From the NCBI GenBank assembly GCA_945870925.1, contig CAMBTZ010000025.1, forward strand, positions 1-13,325: a stretch of 13,325 nt of DNA, given 5' to 3'. Below, piece by piece: positions 7,320 through 12,800 of the stretch. The position numbers were made by a program, and so were the translations under genes. Origin of the DNA: Chlamydia trachomatis. Lineage in GTDB: Bacteria > Chlamydiota > Chlamydiia > Chlamydiales > 2-12-FULL-49-11. Positions within the stretch are counted from its first letter, which is position 1. Every line of letters begins with the position of its first letter. The notes under the pieces are model-generated. The model ran no database searches. It saw nothing but the letters and a program-made list of their open reading frames with translations, and was not told the DNA's origin.

Positions 7320-7711
7320 GAACTCATAAGAATTGCCCATGCTTTTGATGGGGTGACATCTTTACAGGTAGTGTATTGCTCATAACAGGTAAAAATTAAA
7401 GCAAAAAGAGTTGCTATAGCGCTAATTGCTCCAAAATATGGAAAAATAGCAATAGGGAGGATGTCTGCTACAAAAGAGCCGGCTGCCCATTTTGCAATAT
7501 CAATCCAATTTCTTTTTATCTCTATGTCTGTTGCTATAGCAACATTACTATCGCGAGCTAAAAGAAGAAGTGTGACAGCCGTTGCAATTCTCATGATATT
7601 GCGTATTACGGGAAGACAATAAATAATAGTTCTTCCATCAAAAAATTTTTCAGATGGTTTTATAAAATTAAAATTCTCAAAATTTGTTTTTAAAACAGTA
7701 AGGTATTGCAT
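7316..7711 (-). CDS. Small membrane protein, paralogue of neighbour; inclusion-membrane-protein-like
   Basis: 131 residues, not assigned to a named family. YCLPVIRNIMRIATAV (31-46) and IDIAKW (70-75) match the next gene (YCIPLLNDILRVAMAV, IDIAKW), so the two are tandem duplicates. After IDIAKW comes a hydrophobic stretch of about 35 residues (76-110) broken by prolines and a P-Y-F-G turn, which suggests a two-helix hairpin. A closely spaced bilobed hydrophobic domain is the hallmark of chlamydial Inc proteins, which type III secretion inserts into the inclusion membrane; that role is only inferred here. There is no signal peptide. ATG 7711 has no clear Shine-Dalgarno and sits 17 nt after the neighbour's stop, so translation may be coupled. 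Its stop overlaps the end of sdhB. Confidence 0.62.
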   Translation of the reverse strand: MQYLTVLKTNFENFNFIKPSEKFFDGRTIIYCLPVIRNIMRIATAVTLLLLARDSNVAIATDIEIKRNWIDIAKWAAGSFVADILPIAIFPYFGAISAIATLFALIFTCYEQYTTCKDVTPSKAWAILMSS

Positions 7712-7728
7712 AGTAGTGTCTACTCAAC

Positions 7729-8079
7729 TTAAGTTGGAGTAACTCTTCCTTCTAATGATTTGTAGTTAATAAGTGAAAATTGCTCGGCAAGAGTTGCAAA
7801 TAGTGCTGTGAGTCCTACAATCGCTGTGATTACACCTGTGATTGGGCAGAAAATACCTATAATAGCAGCAGGGATCATGCCAATTACCCATTTTGCTATA
7901 TCGATTCTAGTCGATTTAATATCTTCCTTAGTGAGTATAATATCGCTATTTTTTACGGTGAATGTATTTACTGCCATTGCTACTCTAAGAATGTCATTTA
8001 ATAAAGGGATGCAATAAAGACCAAATTGTAAATCTACTTCAAATGTTTTCGGGAGATAAAAATTTGATTGCTCTGCCAT
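7729..8079 (-). CDS. Small membrane protein, paralogue of neighbour; inclusion-membrane-protein-like
   Basis: 116 residues from ATG 8079. This start is preferred over an upstream in-frame TTG (8139) because AGGA lies 7 nt upstream of the ATG and the TTG falls inside the predicted -35 hexamer. Residues 22-37 (YCIPLLNDILRVAMAV) and 59-64 (IDIAKW) are shared with the following gene. Residues about 65-98 are a long hydrophobic stretch split near CPITG, consistent with two closely spaced membrane helices. Function unknown. The bilobed hydrophobic layout and small size resemble chlamydial Inc proteins, but no diagnostic motif proves it. It probably forms a two-gene operon with the paralogue. Confidence 0.62.
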   Translation of the reverse strand: MAEQSNFYLPKTFEVDLQFGLYCIPLLNDILRVAMAVNTFTVKNSDIILTKEDIKSTRIDIAKWVIGMIPAAIIGIFCPITGVITAIVGLTALFATLAEQFSLINYKSLEGRVTPT

Positions 8080-8110
8080 AAATTTTCCTAATTTGTAAAT
8101 ACATATAGAA

Positions 8111-8139
8111 AGAATATGAAAAATATAGATTAACTTCAA
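8111..8139 (-). promoter_or_regulatory. Predicted sigma-70-like promoter for the tandem paralogue pair
   Basis: On the minus strand, TTGAAG (8139-8134) and TATTCT (8116-8111) are separated by exactly 17 bp. Transcription would start near 8104, giving a leader of about 24 nt before ATG 8079. Each hexamer matches four of six consensus bases, so this is moderate evidence in AT-rich DNA. Confidence 0.42.
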
Positions 8140-8161
8140 GGCAAATCTCTTTACGTAGGCT

Positions 8162-8857
8162 TTACAATTGATTAAATATATTAGTTGCTATCCTATGATT
8201 TGGAAAAATGGGTAGTTGTGGATTTAGCACTGTTTGATAAGAGCCCAAAAGTGAGGTCATGAGTCTTGATTCAAATTCAATCTTTGAAATATGTGGGGCA
8301 AGCGGAGTGATGAAATCTAGATGTGATCGTCCTTGTCTGTATTCAGGTTCTTTTGGCGGATGAAGAAGGTAGTTCATATTTGAGGGGGTAAAATCCATAA
8401 GAAAAGAGGTGTGATGTAGAAACCGATCTTTTTTTATATATTGAGCATTTCCGCCAATTTTTTTATCTTGAAGAGCAAAGTCATTGCCCTGAATAGTAAA
8501 TTCAGGAAGGTTCAGGCTTTTTTTAAATATTGATCCTACCCAATCAAGGATTATATTTGGATAGAGCTCAAAATTGTGAGTTATTTTCTGAAATATAAAA
8601 GTTACAAAGAGGGTGTTTTCATCAACAATCACAGTTCCCCCACCACTGAATCTCTGAATGATTTGAATATCATCTTTATGAGCTAAAGGTAGGTTAATAA
8701 CTTCTTCAGGAGATGAAGAAATTCCCATCACAATTGCTTTTGGAGAGCCGTGATTAATCAAAACCCAGTTTTCCTTGCTTGTGCGAAGAAGCCCTTCTTC
8801 TATTTGCAACTGCTTTAAAATTGGAAGATTATTTAATGTTAATATATTGAGTGTCAT
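8162..8857 (-). CDS. lplA: Lipoate-protein ligase A family protein
   Basis: 231 residues. It attaches lipoate to the lipoyl domains of 2-oxoacid dehydrogenases or GcvH, using ATP. The BPL/LplA catalytic core is visible: RFSGGGTVIVDENTLF (69-84) is the RR.SGGG.V..D motif, K133 in KKIGGNAQ is the conserved catalytic lysine, and HHTSFL (148-153) is the usual downstream motif. It lacks the C-terminal accessory domain of the longer E. coli LplA, as chlamydial forms do as far as I recall. The start ATG overlaps the upstream gene's TGA (ATGA), indicating coupled translation. lplA follows mnmG in Chlamydia as well; here two extra genes lie between them. Confidence 0.88.
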   Translation of the reverse strand: MTLNILTLNNLPILKQLQIEEGLLRTSKENWVLINHGSPKAIVMGISSSPEEVINLPLAHKDDIQIIQRFSGGGTVIVDENTLFVTFIFQKITHNFELYPNIILDWVGSIFKKSLNLPEFTIQGNDFALQDKKIGGNAQYIKKDRFLHHTSFLMDFTPSNMNYLLHPPKEPEYRQGRSHLDFITPLAPHISKIEFESRLMTSLLGSYQTVLNPQLPIFPNHRIATNIFNQL

Positions 8858-9285
8858 TTTGATGTGATGGATGAGATGTCGCTTGTTTTTACGATTCTAT
8901 ATTTTAGACCTTGAATAGTCTTTAAAGAAAAAAGCATAAGATAGCCCCCCGGTAAAACCTCAACATCTGAAACATCGGGGATTTGAGAGTTGTCTCGAAG
9001 AATAAAAATGATATCGGAAAGCTTTTTTGATTTCAAAGAGACAAAAGCGTCATGCCAATCTTTTGAGACAACTTTTGGATCTACAATCATAACATCAGAA
9101 GTTCCAGTGGTAGGTGCTGTTGCACTCATTGCAGAAGCTACACTATTTGTTATGCTTTTTGAGACGGCCGCAGAAGTTGTTGTCTCTTCATTTTTGAAAG
9201 AATTTGCTGTATCTTTAGAGTAAAGAGGGCTTGCATCATCACCAAATAAGGATAGTGTAATAAGTAAACTAAATAGATATTTCAA
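8854..9285 (-). CDS. Small secreted protein of unknown function, TTG start
   Basis: 143 residues from TTG 9285. This start is favoured over ATG 9321 because AGGGGA lies 6 nt upstream and because the product then begins with a clean signal peptide (MKYLFSLLITLSLFGDDASP), whereas the ATG would add twelve mainly polar and basic residues. The next segment, about residues 25-62, is a Ser/Thr/Ala-rich linker. The C-terminal part (about 75-143) has alternating strand pattern, including DIIFILRDNSQIPDVSDVEV and KYRIVKTSDISSI, which resembles a small Sm/SH3-like beta barrel; this is a fold impression only. It overlaps the preceding gene by 17 nt and lplA by 4 nt, so it lies within an operon. No named family is recognised. 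Confidence 0.68.
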   Translation of the reverse strand: MKYLFSLLITLSLFGDDASPLYSKDTANSFKNEETTTSAAVSKSITNSVASAMSATAPTTGTSDVMIVDPKVVSKDWHDAFVSLKSKKLSDIIFILRDNSQIPDVSDVEVLPGGYLMLFSLKTIQGLKYRIVKTSDISSITSK

Positions 9286-10129
9286 TGAATGTCCCCTTTT
9301 TTTGGGCGTCAATAAGCGCATTTTTTGCGTCGAAGATCATATCGTGGATATTTGCATAAGGAGGTTTTTTTTGGCTACTAATTCCAATTGTTATCCCTAT
9401 ATGCATCGTGTGAATAATTACATCTCTAAGCGTTTCTGCAATAAAAACTGCTTCAGGTAGTGCTATTTGATCAAGAATGAGAAGATATTTCCCTGCGCCA
9501 AGAGAGAGTAAAGGTGATGATTCTTTTAAAATTCGCCGAATTGTTTCTGTAATTTGCCGTTCTGTAAATTCGTGAGAATCACTATGTTCAATAGCAACAG
9601 CGAGAAGAGAGAGAGGTTTTTTTTCTTTTAAAGTTTTATAGATCGGATCGAGAAGATTTTTGTTAAAGAGGGGTTTTTGGCTTAAATCGGATTCAGAGGC
9701 ATGTTCTGCAATAGTATGACCAATTGTATCAAGACGTTCTTCAAGCTGATTATATTCTTTTGCTTTAGTGATGTGGGCAATCAAATCGTCCTTATCAAGA
9801 GGCTCCTGGATAATTCCATTTGCGCCTAGTTCGATCAAATGCTTAAGGTAAGGCTTTTTTAAATTCTTTGAAATAATTAGTAGAGGGATATGATGGAAAT
9901 TTTTTCGCTCTCTGATTTTGATGCAAATTGTTAAGATGGACTCTCTAACTTTTTCATCATCAATTACTAAATAATCTGGTCGAAATTTTTCAATTTCATC
10001 AAGAGAGGTAGAAGAAGGGAGAATAGAGATTTGAAAACCGATTAAATAGTGTCTGAAAAAGACAGGATAGTAGGCAGAATCAGTAACAAGTAATATGAGG
10101 GGATTTTGATCGTAATTTTCTTTAACCAT
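9269..10129 (-). CDS. Receiver-like protein with degenerate GGDEF domain
   Basis: 286 residues. Residues about 10-120 follow a response-regulator receiver fold: LILLVTDS with D17, a likely phospho-acceptor D57 in PDYLVIDDE, S87 at the Thr/Ser switch position, and GANGIIQEPLD. The conserved Lys before the cis-Pro is replaced by Glu (E109-P110) and the N-terminal acidic pair is reduced. Residues about 158-280 follow the GGDEF pattern (KKPLSLLAVAIEH, a central strand, HIGITIGISS, then DAKNALIDAQKKG), but the catalytic loop reads G211-A-G-K-Y215 and the metal-binding acids are missing, so diguanylate cyclase activity is not expected. It more likely acts by binding a partner or ligand. ATG 10129 lacks a clear ribosome-binding site. 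It is separated from mnmG by 69 nt containing a strong palindrome. Confidence 0.72.
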   Translation of the reverse strand: MVKENYDQNPLILLVTDSAYYPVFFRHYLIGFQISILPSSTSLDEIEKFRPDYLVIDDEKVRESILTICIKIRERKNFHHIPLLIISKNLKKPYLKHLIELGANGIIQEPLDKDDLIAHITKAKEYNQLEERLDTIGHTIAEHASESDLSQKPLFNKNLLDPIYKTLKEKKPLSLLAVAIEHSDSHEFTERQITETIRRILKESSPLLSLGAGKYLLILDQIALPEAVFIAETLRDVIIHTMHIGITIGISSQKKPPYANIHDMIFDAKNALIDAQKKGTFIEISI

Positions 10130-10155
10130 TATATAATCAATGAGTAATCAATTTT

Positions 10156-10173
10156 GAGGGTGTCCACACCCTC
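10156..10173. repeat. GC-rich perfect inverted repeat between mnmG and the receiver-like gene
   Basis: GAGGGTGT-CC-ACACCCTC: 8-bp perfect arms around 2 nt, flanked by TTTT on the left and TAAAA on the right. As RNA it would form a 7-bp stem with a 4-nt loop. No run of U follows on the minus (mnmG) transcript, which continues CAAAATTGATT, so it is a poor intrinsic terminator. It may be a protein-binding operator, an RNA processing hairpin or a short repeat. A weaker CCATT-GT-AATGG repeat (10187-10198) abuts the mnmG stop. Confidence 0.55.
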
Positions 10174-10198
10174 TAAAAGCGGTTATCCATTGTAATGG

Positions 10199-12016
10199 CT
10201 ATTTCTTCAAGGCTATTAAAAGAATCGAAATGTCTGCAATTGAAACTCCTTCTAAACGAGAGGCTTGACCGACGATTTCAGGCATAATTTTATTAAGTCT
10301 TATCCGAGATTCGGTGCTTAAACTTGAAACTTTGGAATAATCAAAATTTTTAGGGATTTTAATAGGATCTAGAGTTTGAAGTTTCTCAATTTCTTTGGAT
10401 TGCCTTCCAATGTACCCTTCATATTTAAGAAGGATTTCAATTTGAGTGTTGATCTCCTCACCGTGATCAAAAAAATGATTGGGCATTTCAGTAACTAAAC
10501 TGGCATAAGAGACTTCAGGTCTGGATAGTAGTGATTTAAGGGAGATAACTCTCCCTTCTACGTGCTTTGTAGTACTTTTTAAGCGGATGGATTCAGATTC
10601 AAGAACTGCTTTTTTATGACGCAATTTTGTAACGCTTTCATCGTCAATAAGACCAAATTCATATGCATATTCAGATAAGCGAATGTCGGCATTGTCTTGC
10701 CTAAGTAATAGTCTGTGTTCTGCCCTGCTTGTAAACATACGGTAGGGTTCTTCAAGAGTTTTAGAGATGATATCTTCAATCATTACCCCAATATAAGCTT
10801 CAGATCTTTGCAAAATAAACGGTGCTCTTCCTTGAATTTTTAATGATGCATTAATTCCGGCAATTAGTCCTTGAGCTGCAGCCTCTTCATAGCCTGTTGT
10901 TCCATTTATCTGTCCTGCAAAATAGAGCCCCTCAATTGATTTAGTCTCTAAAGTCATTCCAAGTTGGCCACTTTTCACATAATCATACTCAATGGCGTAA
11001 GCAGGGCGAGTAATTTCAGCCTTTTCTAAACCGGGGATTGAATGAATCATTTCTAGCTGAACGTCAAATGGAAGCGAGGTTGAAATACCATTTACATAGA
11101 CCTCGTTAGTTGTAAGGCCTTCGGGCTCTATAAAAATTTGATGCCGATCTCGCTCGCCAAATCTGACAACCTTATCTTCAAAAGAAGGGCAATAACGAGG
11201 TCCTACTCCGGTAATTGCGCCTGAATACATTGCCGATCTTTTAATGTGCCTTAGAGCAATATCTTTTGTAGGTACAGTTGTATAAGTAATATAGCAAGAG
11301 GTTTGCTTAAGTAACCTTTTTTCCTTTTTAAATGAGAAAAAAACATCATCTTCACCCGGCTGCTCTTCCATTACGGAAAAATCAATTGAGCGATTATTTA
11401 AGCGTGGAGGTGTCCCTGTTTTTAATCTCCCTAATTCAAATCCTAAATCTCTTAAGTGATCGGAAAGACCAATTGAAGCTCTATCACCAGCTCTGCCGCC
11501 TGAAAAATTGACATCACCAATGTGAATGATTCCCTTCATGAAAGTTCCTGATGAAAGAATTACACTTTTTGCGCGAAAACCAATTCCTTCTTGGGTTTCA
11601 ACACCAACAACAGATGAATTTTCAATCACAAGACGATTTGTTGTTGCCTGAATAAGAAATAGATTTTCCTTGTTCTGTAAAACTTTTGTCATTTCTGTGC
11701 TGTAAGCAAGTTTGTCCGATTGTGCTCTAGGAGACCAGACAGCAGGACCTTTAGACCGATTAAGCATCCGAAACTGAATTCCGGTTCTGTCAGCTATTTT
11801 ACCCATAATGCCACCAAGGGCATCAATTTCACGGACAATATGTCCCTTTGCAGTCCCACCAATAGCAGGATTACAACTCATTTTCGCAATTGCATCTAGA
11901 TTAATTGTAAGAAGAAGGGTTCGCATACCCATACCGGCTGCAGCATATGCTGCTTCACAACCGGCATGACCCGCACCAACGACGATAACGTCAAATTCTT
12001 CGGGATAAGACCACAT
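10199..12016 (-). CDS. mnmG: tRNA uridine 5-carboxymethylaminomethyl modification enzyme MnmG (GidA)
   Basis: 605 residues, close to family length. With MnmE it installs the carboxymethylaminomethyl group at C5 of the wobble uridine (U34) of tRNAs, using FAD, NADH and methylene-THF. Signatures are VVGAGHAGCEAA (12-23) for FAD; SCNPAIGGTAKGHIVREIDA (47-66) including C48; NFSGGRAGDRASIGLS; RLKTGTPPRL (197-206); and RYCPSFEDK with C276, the second conserved redox Cys. FAGQINGTTGYEEAAAQGL lies in the C-terminal half, followed by the helical MnmE/tRNA-binding region. ATG 12016 lies 6 nt after the stop of the small basic gene, with no strong ribosome-binding site of its own, so it is probably coupled. 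In Chlamydia this gene (gidA) sits between dnaB and lplA. Confidence 0.96.
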   Translation of the reverse strand: MWSYPEEFDVIVVGAGHAGCEAAYAAAGMGMRTLLLTINLDAIAKMSCNPAIGGTAKGHIVREIDALGGIMGKIADRTGIQFRMLNRSKGPAVWSPRAQSDKLAYSTEMTKVLQNKENLFLIQATTNRLVIENSSVVGVETQEGIGFRAKSVILSSGTFMKGIIHIGDVNFSGGRAGDRASIGLSDHLRDLGFELGRLKTGTPPRLNNRSIDFSVMEEQPGEDDVFFSFKKEKRLLKQTSCYITYTTVPTKDIALRHIKRSAMYSGAITGVGPRYCPSFEDKVVRFGERDRHQIFIEPEGLTTNEVYVNGISTSLPFDVQLEMIHSIPGLEKAEITRPAYAIEYDYVKSGQLGMTLETKSIEGLYFAGQINGTTGYEEAAAQGLIAGINASLKIQGRAPFILQRSEAYIGVMIEDIISKTLEEPYRMFTSRAEHRLLLRQDNADIRLSEYAYEFGLIDDESVTKLRHKKAVLESESIRLKSTTKHVEGRVISLKSLLSRPEVSYASLVTEMPNHFFDHGEEINTQIEILLKYEGYIGRQSKEIEKLQTLDPIKIPKNFDYSKVSSLSTESRIRLNKIMPEIVGQASRLEGVSIADISILLIALKK

Positions 12017-12022
12017 GGTGTC

Positions 12023-12112
12023 TTAAGACTTTTTATGACGATTCGCACGGCTTCTTTTTTTACGTTTGTGCTTATTCATTTTGATTTTGCGTTTTTTCTT
12101 TACAGATGACAT
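12023..12112 (-). CDS. 29-residue basic protein, AURKAIP1/COX24 (mS38/bS22-like) small ribosome-associated type
   Basis: 29 residues on the minus strand, starting MSSVKKKRKIKMNKHKRKK and ending NRHKKS; about 16 are Lys or Arg. The M-x-S-V-x-K-x-R-x-x-x-M-x-K-H-K pattern matches short bacterial AURKAIP1/COX24-domain proteins: mycobacterial bS22 begins similarly and Bacteroidota versions end in a like ARANRHKKK tail. Relatives bind the small ribosomal subunit. GAGAGG lies about 6 nt upstream of ATG 12112, the stop TAA is at 12025-12023, and mnmG starts 6 nt later. A near-consensus promoter directly upstream makes it the first gene of the mnmG transcript. The family identification is from memory of short motifs, so it needs a profile search. 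Confidence 0.78.
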   Translation of the reverse strand: MSSVKKKRKIKMNKHKRKKRSRANRHKKS

Positions 12113-12136
12113 AAATACCTCTCAAATACAGGGGCT

Positions 12137-12166
12137 AGTATACGCAATATCCCACCTTAAAGTCAA
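12137..12166 (-). promoter_or_regulatory. Strong sigma-70-like promoter of the small basic gene-mnmG operon
   Basis: On the minus strand, TTGACT (12166-12161) and TATACT (12142-12137) are each one base off consensus, with an 18-bp spacer. The start site would be near 12130, leaving an 18-nt leader with GAGAGG before ATG 12112. It probably drives the operon through mnmG and perhaps further. Confidence 0.68.
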
Positions 12167-12201
12167 TGCCCTCAATTTAAAATATAAAGTTAGGGGGTTT
12201 A

Positions 12202-12232
12202 TGGGGTCTGACCCCAAGATGTACCCCAAGAT
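12202..12232. repeat. REP-like perfect palindrome (copy 3) with adjacent direct repeat
   Basis: TGGGGTC-T-GACCCCA (12202-12216) is a perfect inverted repeat with 7-bp arms and one central base. It contains the TCTGACCCC core seen at 435 and 3559. The 10-mer ACCCCAAGAT ending the palindrome (12211-12220) is repeated exactly at 12223-12232, as if half the element had been duplicated. It lies in the 184-bp divergent spacer between the mnmG operon and the plus-strand gene at 12297. Confidence 0.65.
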
Positions 12233-12254
12233 ATAATTTAATTGGGTATAAATA

Positions 12255-12263
12255 TGTTATAAT
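12255..12263 (+). promoter_or_regulatory. Candidate extended -10 promoter for the gene at 12297
   Basis: TGTTATAAT at 12255-12263 is a perfect TATAAT with the TGn extension. No good -35 hexamer is found 16-18 bp upstream, which an extended -10 can tolerate. Transcription would start near 12270, about 27 nt before the ATG, and AGTGGGGGG (12283-12291) would serve as ribosome-binding site. Confidence 0.5.
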
Positions 12264-12296
12264 GTTGTAAAATAAAGTCTTAAGTGGGGGGTTTAT

Positions 12297-12800
12297 ATGA
12301 ATTTTGGCTTAGTATGTACTAATGTGAATGCGCTTGCTCTGTCGCAAGAGTATGAAGATAAGGTGTTTGAGCGTAAAAACTTTCCGATTTCGTGGGGGGG
12401 TATTCCGAGGCTAGTGAGGTCGATGTTTAATAAAACAACTACCTCTAAAGACCCAATAGGTTATGTTGATCGGTTGCATGAGTCTAAAACTGTGTTTAAG
12501 TTACTTGTAATTAAACCGATAAGCGCAATTTTTATGACATGTCTTAGGGCTACTTTATTTATTGGAATCCCAATAAAATTAATTCACGGAGCTTTAGGAT
12601 CTTATGTAGATAGATCATTTACTCCGATAAATGAGGCTGTAACTGAAATTGCTCAATTAACTCGTCTGTTTATTCGAGGTGTATGTAGATCTGTTCCGCT
12701 CATAGGACCACTTTTAGGTAGAGCTTGGAGTGTGGTAGTAGCTAGCGCATGTATTGCAACGGATAAGATTTTTGATCGTTTAGCGAGGAGTAAAGGCTGA
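12297..12800 (+). CDS. Unknown protein with two hydrophobic segments; possible inclusion-membrane or effector protein
   Basis: 167 residues, no named family recognised. The first 67 residues are polar with no signal peptide. Hydrophobic segments lie at about 68-101 (LLVIKPISAIFMTCLRATLF, ending in IHGALG) and 125-156 (FIRGVCRSVPLIGPLLGRAW, then VVVASACIA), each with internal prolines or glycines, and the tail is basic. The arrangement could be hairpin-like membrane insertion, as in chlamydial Inc-type proteins, but the segments are separated more widely than in a classical bilobed Inc domain. A purine-rich site (GGGGGG, 5 nt spacing) supports ATG 12297. The gene has its own candidate promoter, lies next to a REP-like palindrome, and its last 21 bp overlap the convergent dnaB end. 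It interrupts the dnaB-mnmG pair known from Chlamydia. Confidence 0.6.
   Translation: MNFGLVCTNVNALALSQEYEDKVFERKNFPISWGGIPRLVRSMFNKTTTSKDPIGYVDRLHESKTVFKLLVIKPISAIFMTCLRATLFIGIPIKLIHGALGSYVDRSFTPINEAVTEIAQLTRLFIRGVCRSVPLIGPLLGRAWSVVVASACIATDKIFDRLARSKG

Noticed and set aside
7529..7544. Perfect 16-bp palindrome TGTTGCTATAGCAACA
   Set aside because: It lies inside a coding region (encoding part of SNVAIATD) and a single perfect 16-mer palindrome in 13 kb is not far above chance; a shorter relative at 7410-7420 also reflects repeated Ala-Ile-Ala codons.
8080..8139. TTG-started 20-residue extension of the 7729-8079 protein
   Set aside because: The TTG forms part of the predicted -35 hexamer and has no ribosome-binding site; ATG 8079 has AGGA at good spacing.
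10156..10198. Intrinsic terminator of mnmG
   Set aside because: The stem is strong but no U-run follows on the minus strand, so I list it only as an inverted repeat.
12020..12029. GTCTTAAGAC palindrome at the small gene-mnmG junction, with a similar AGTCTTAAGT near 12276
   Set aside because: Ten-base palindromes of this composition are common, and the first copy is constrained by coding sequence and stop codon.
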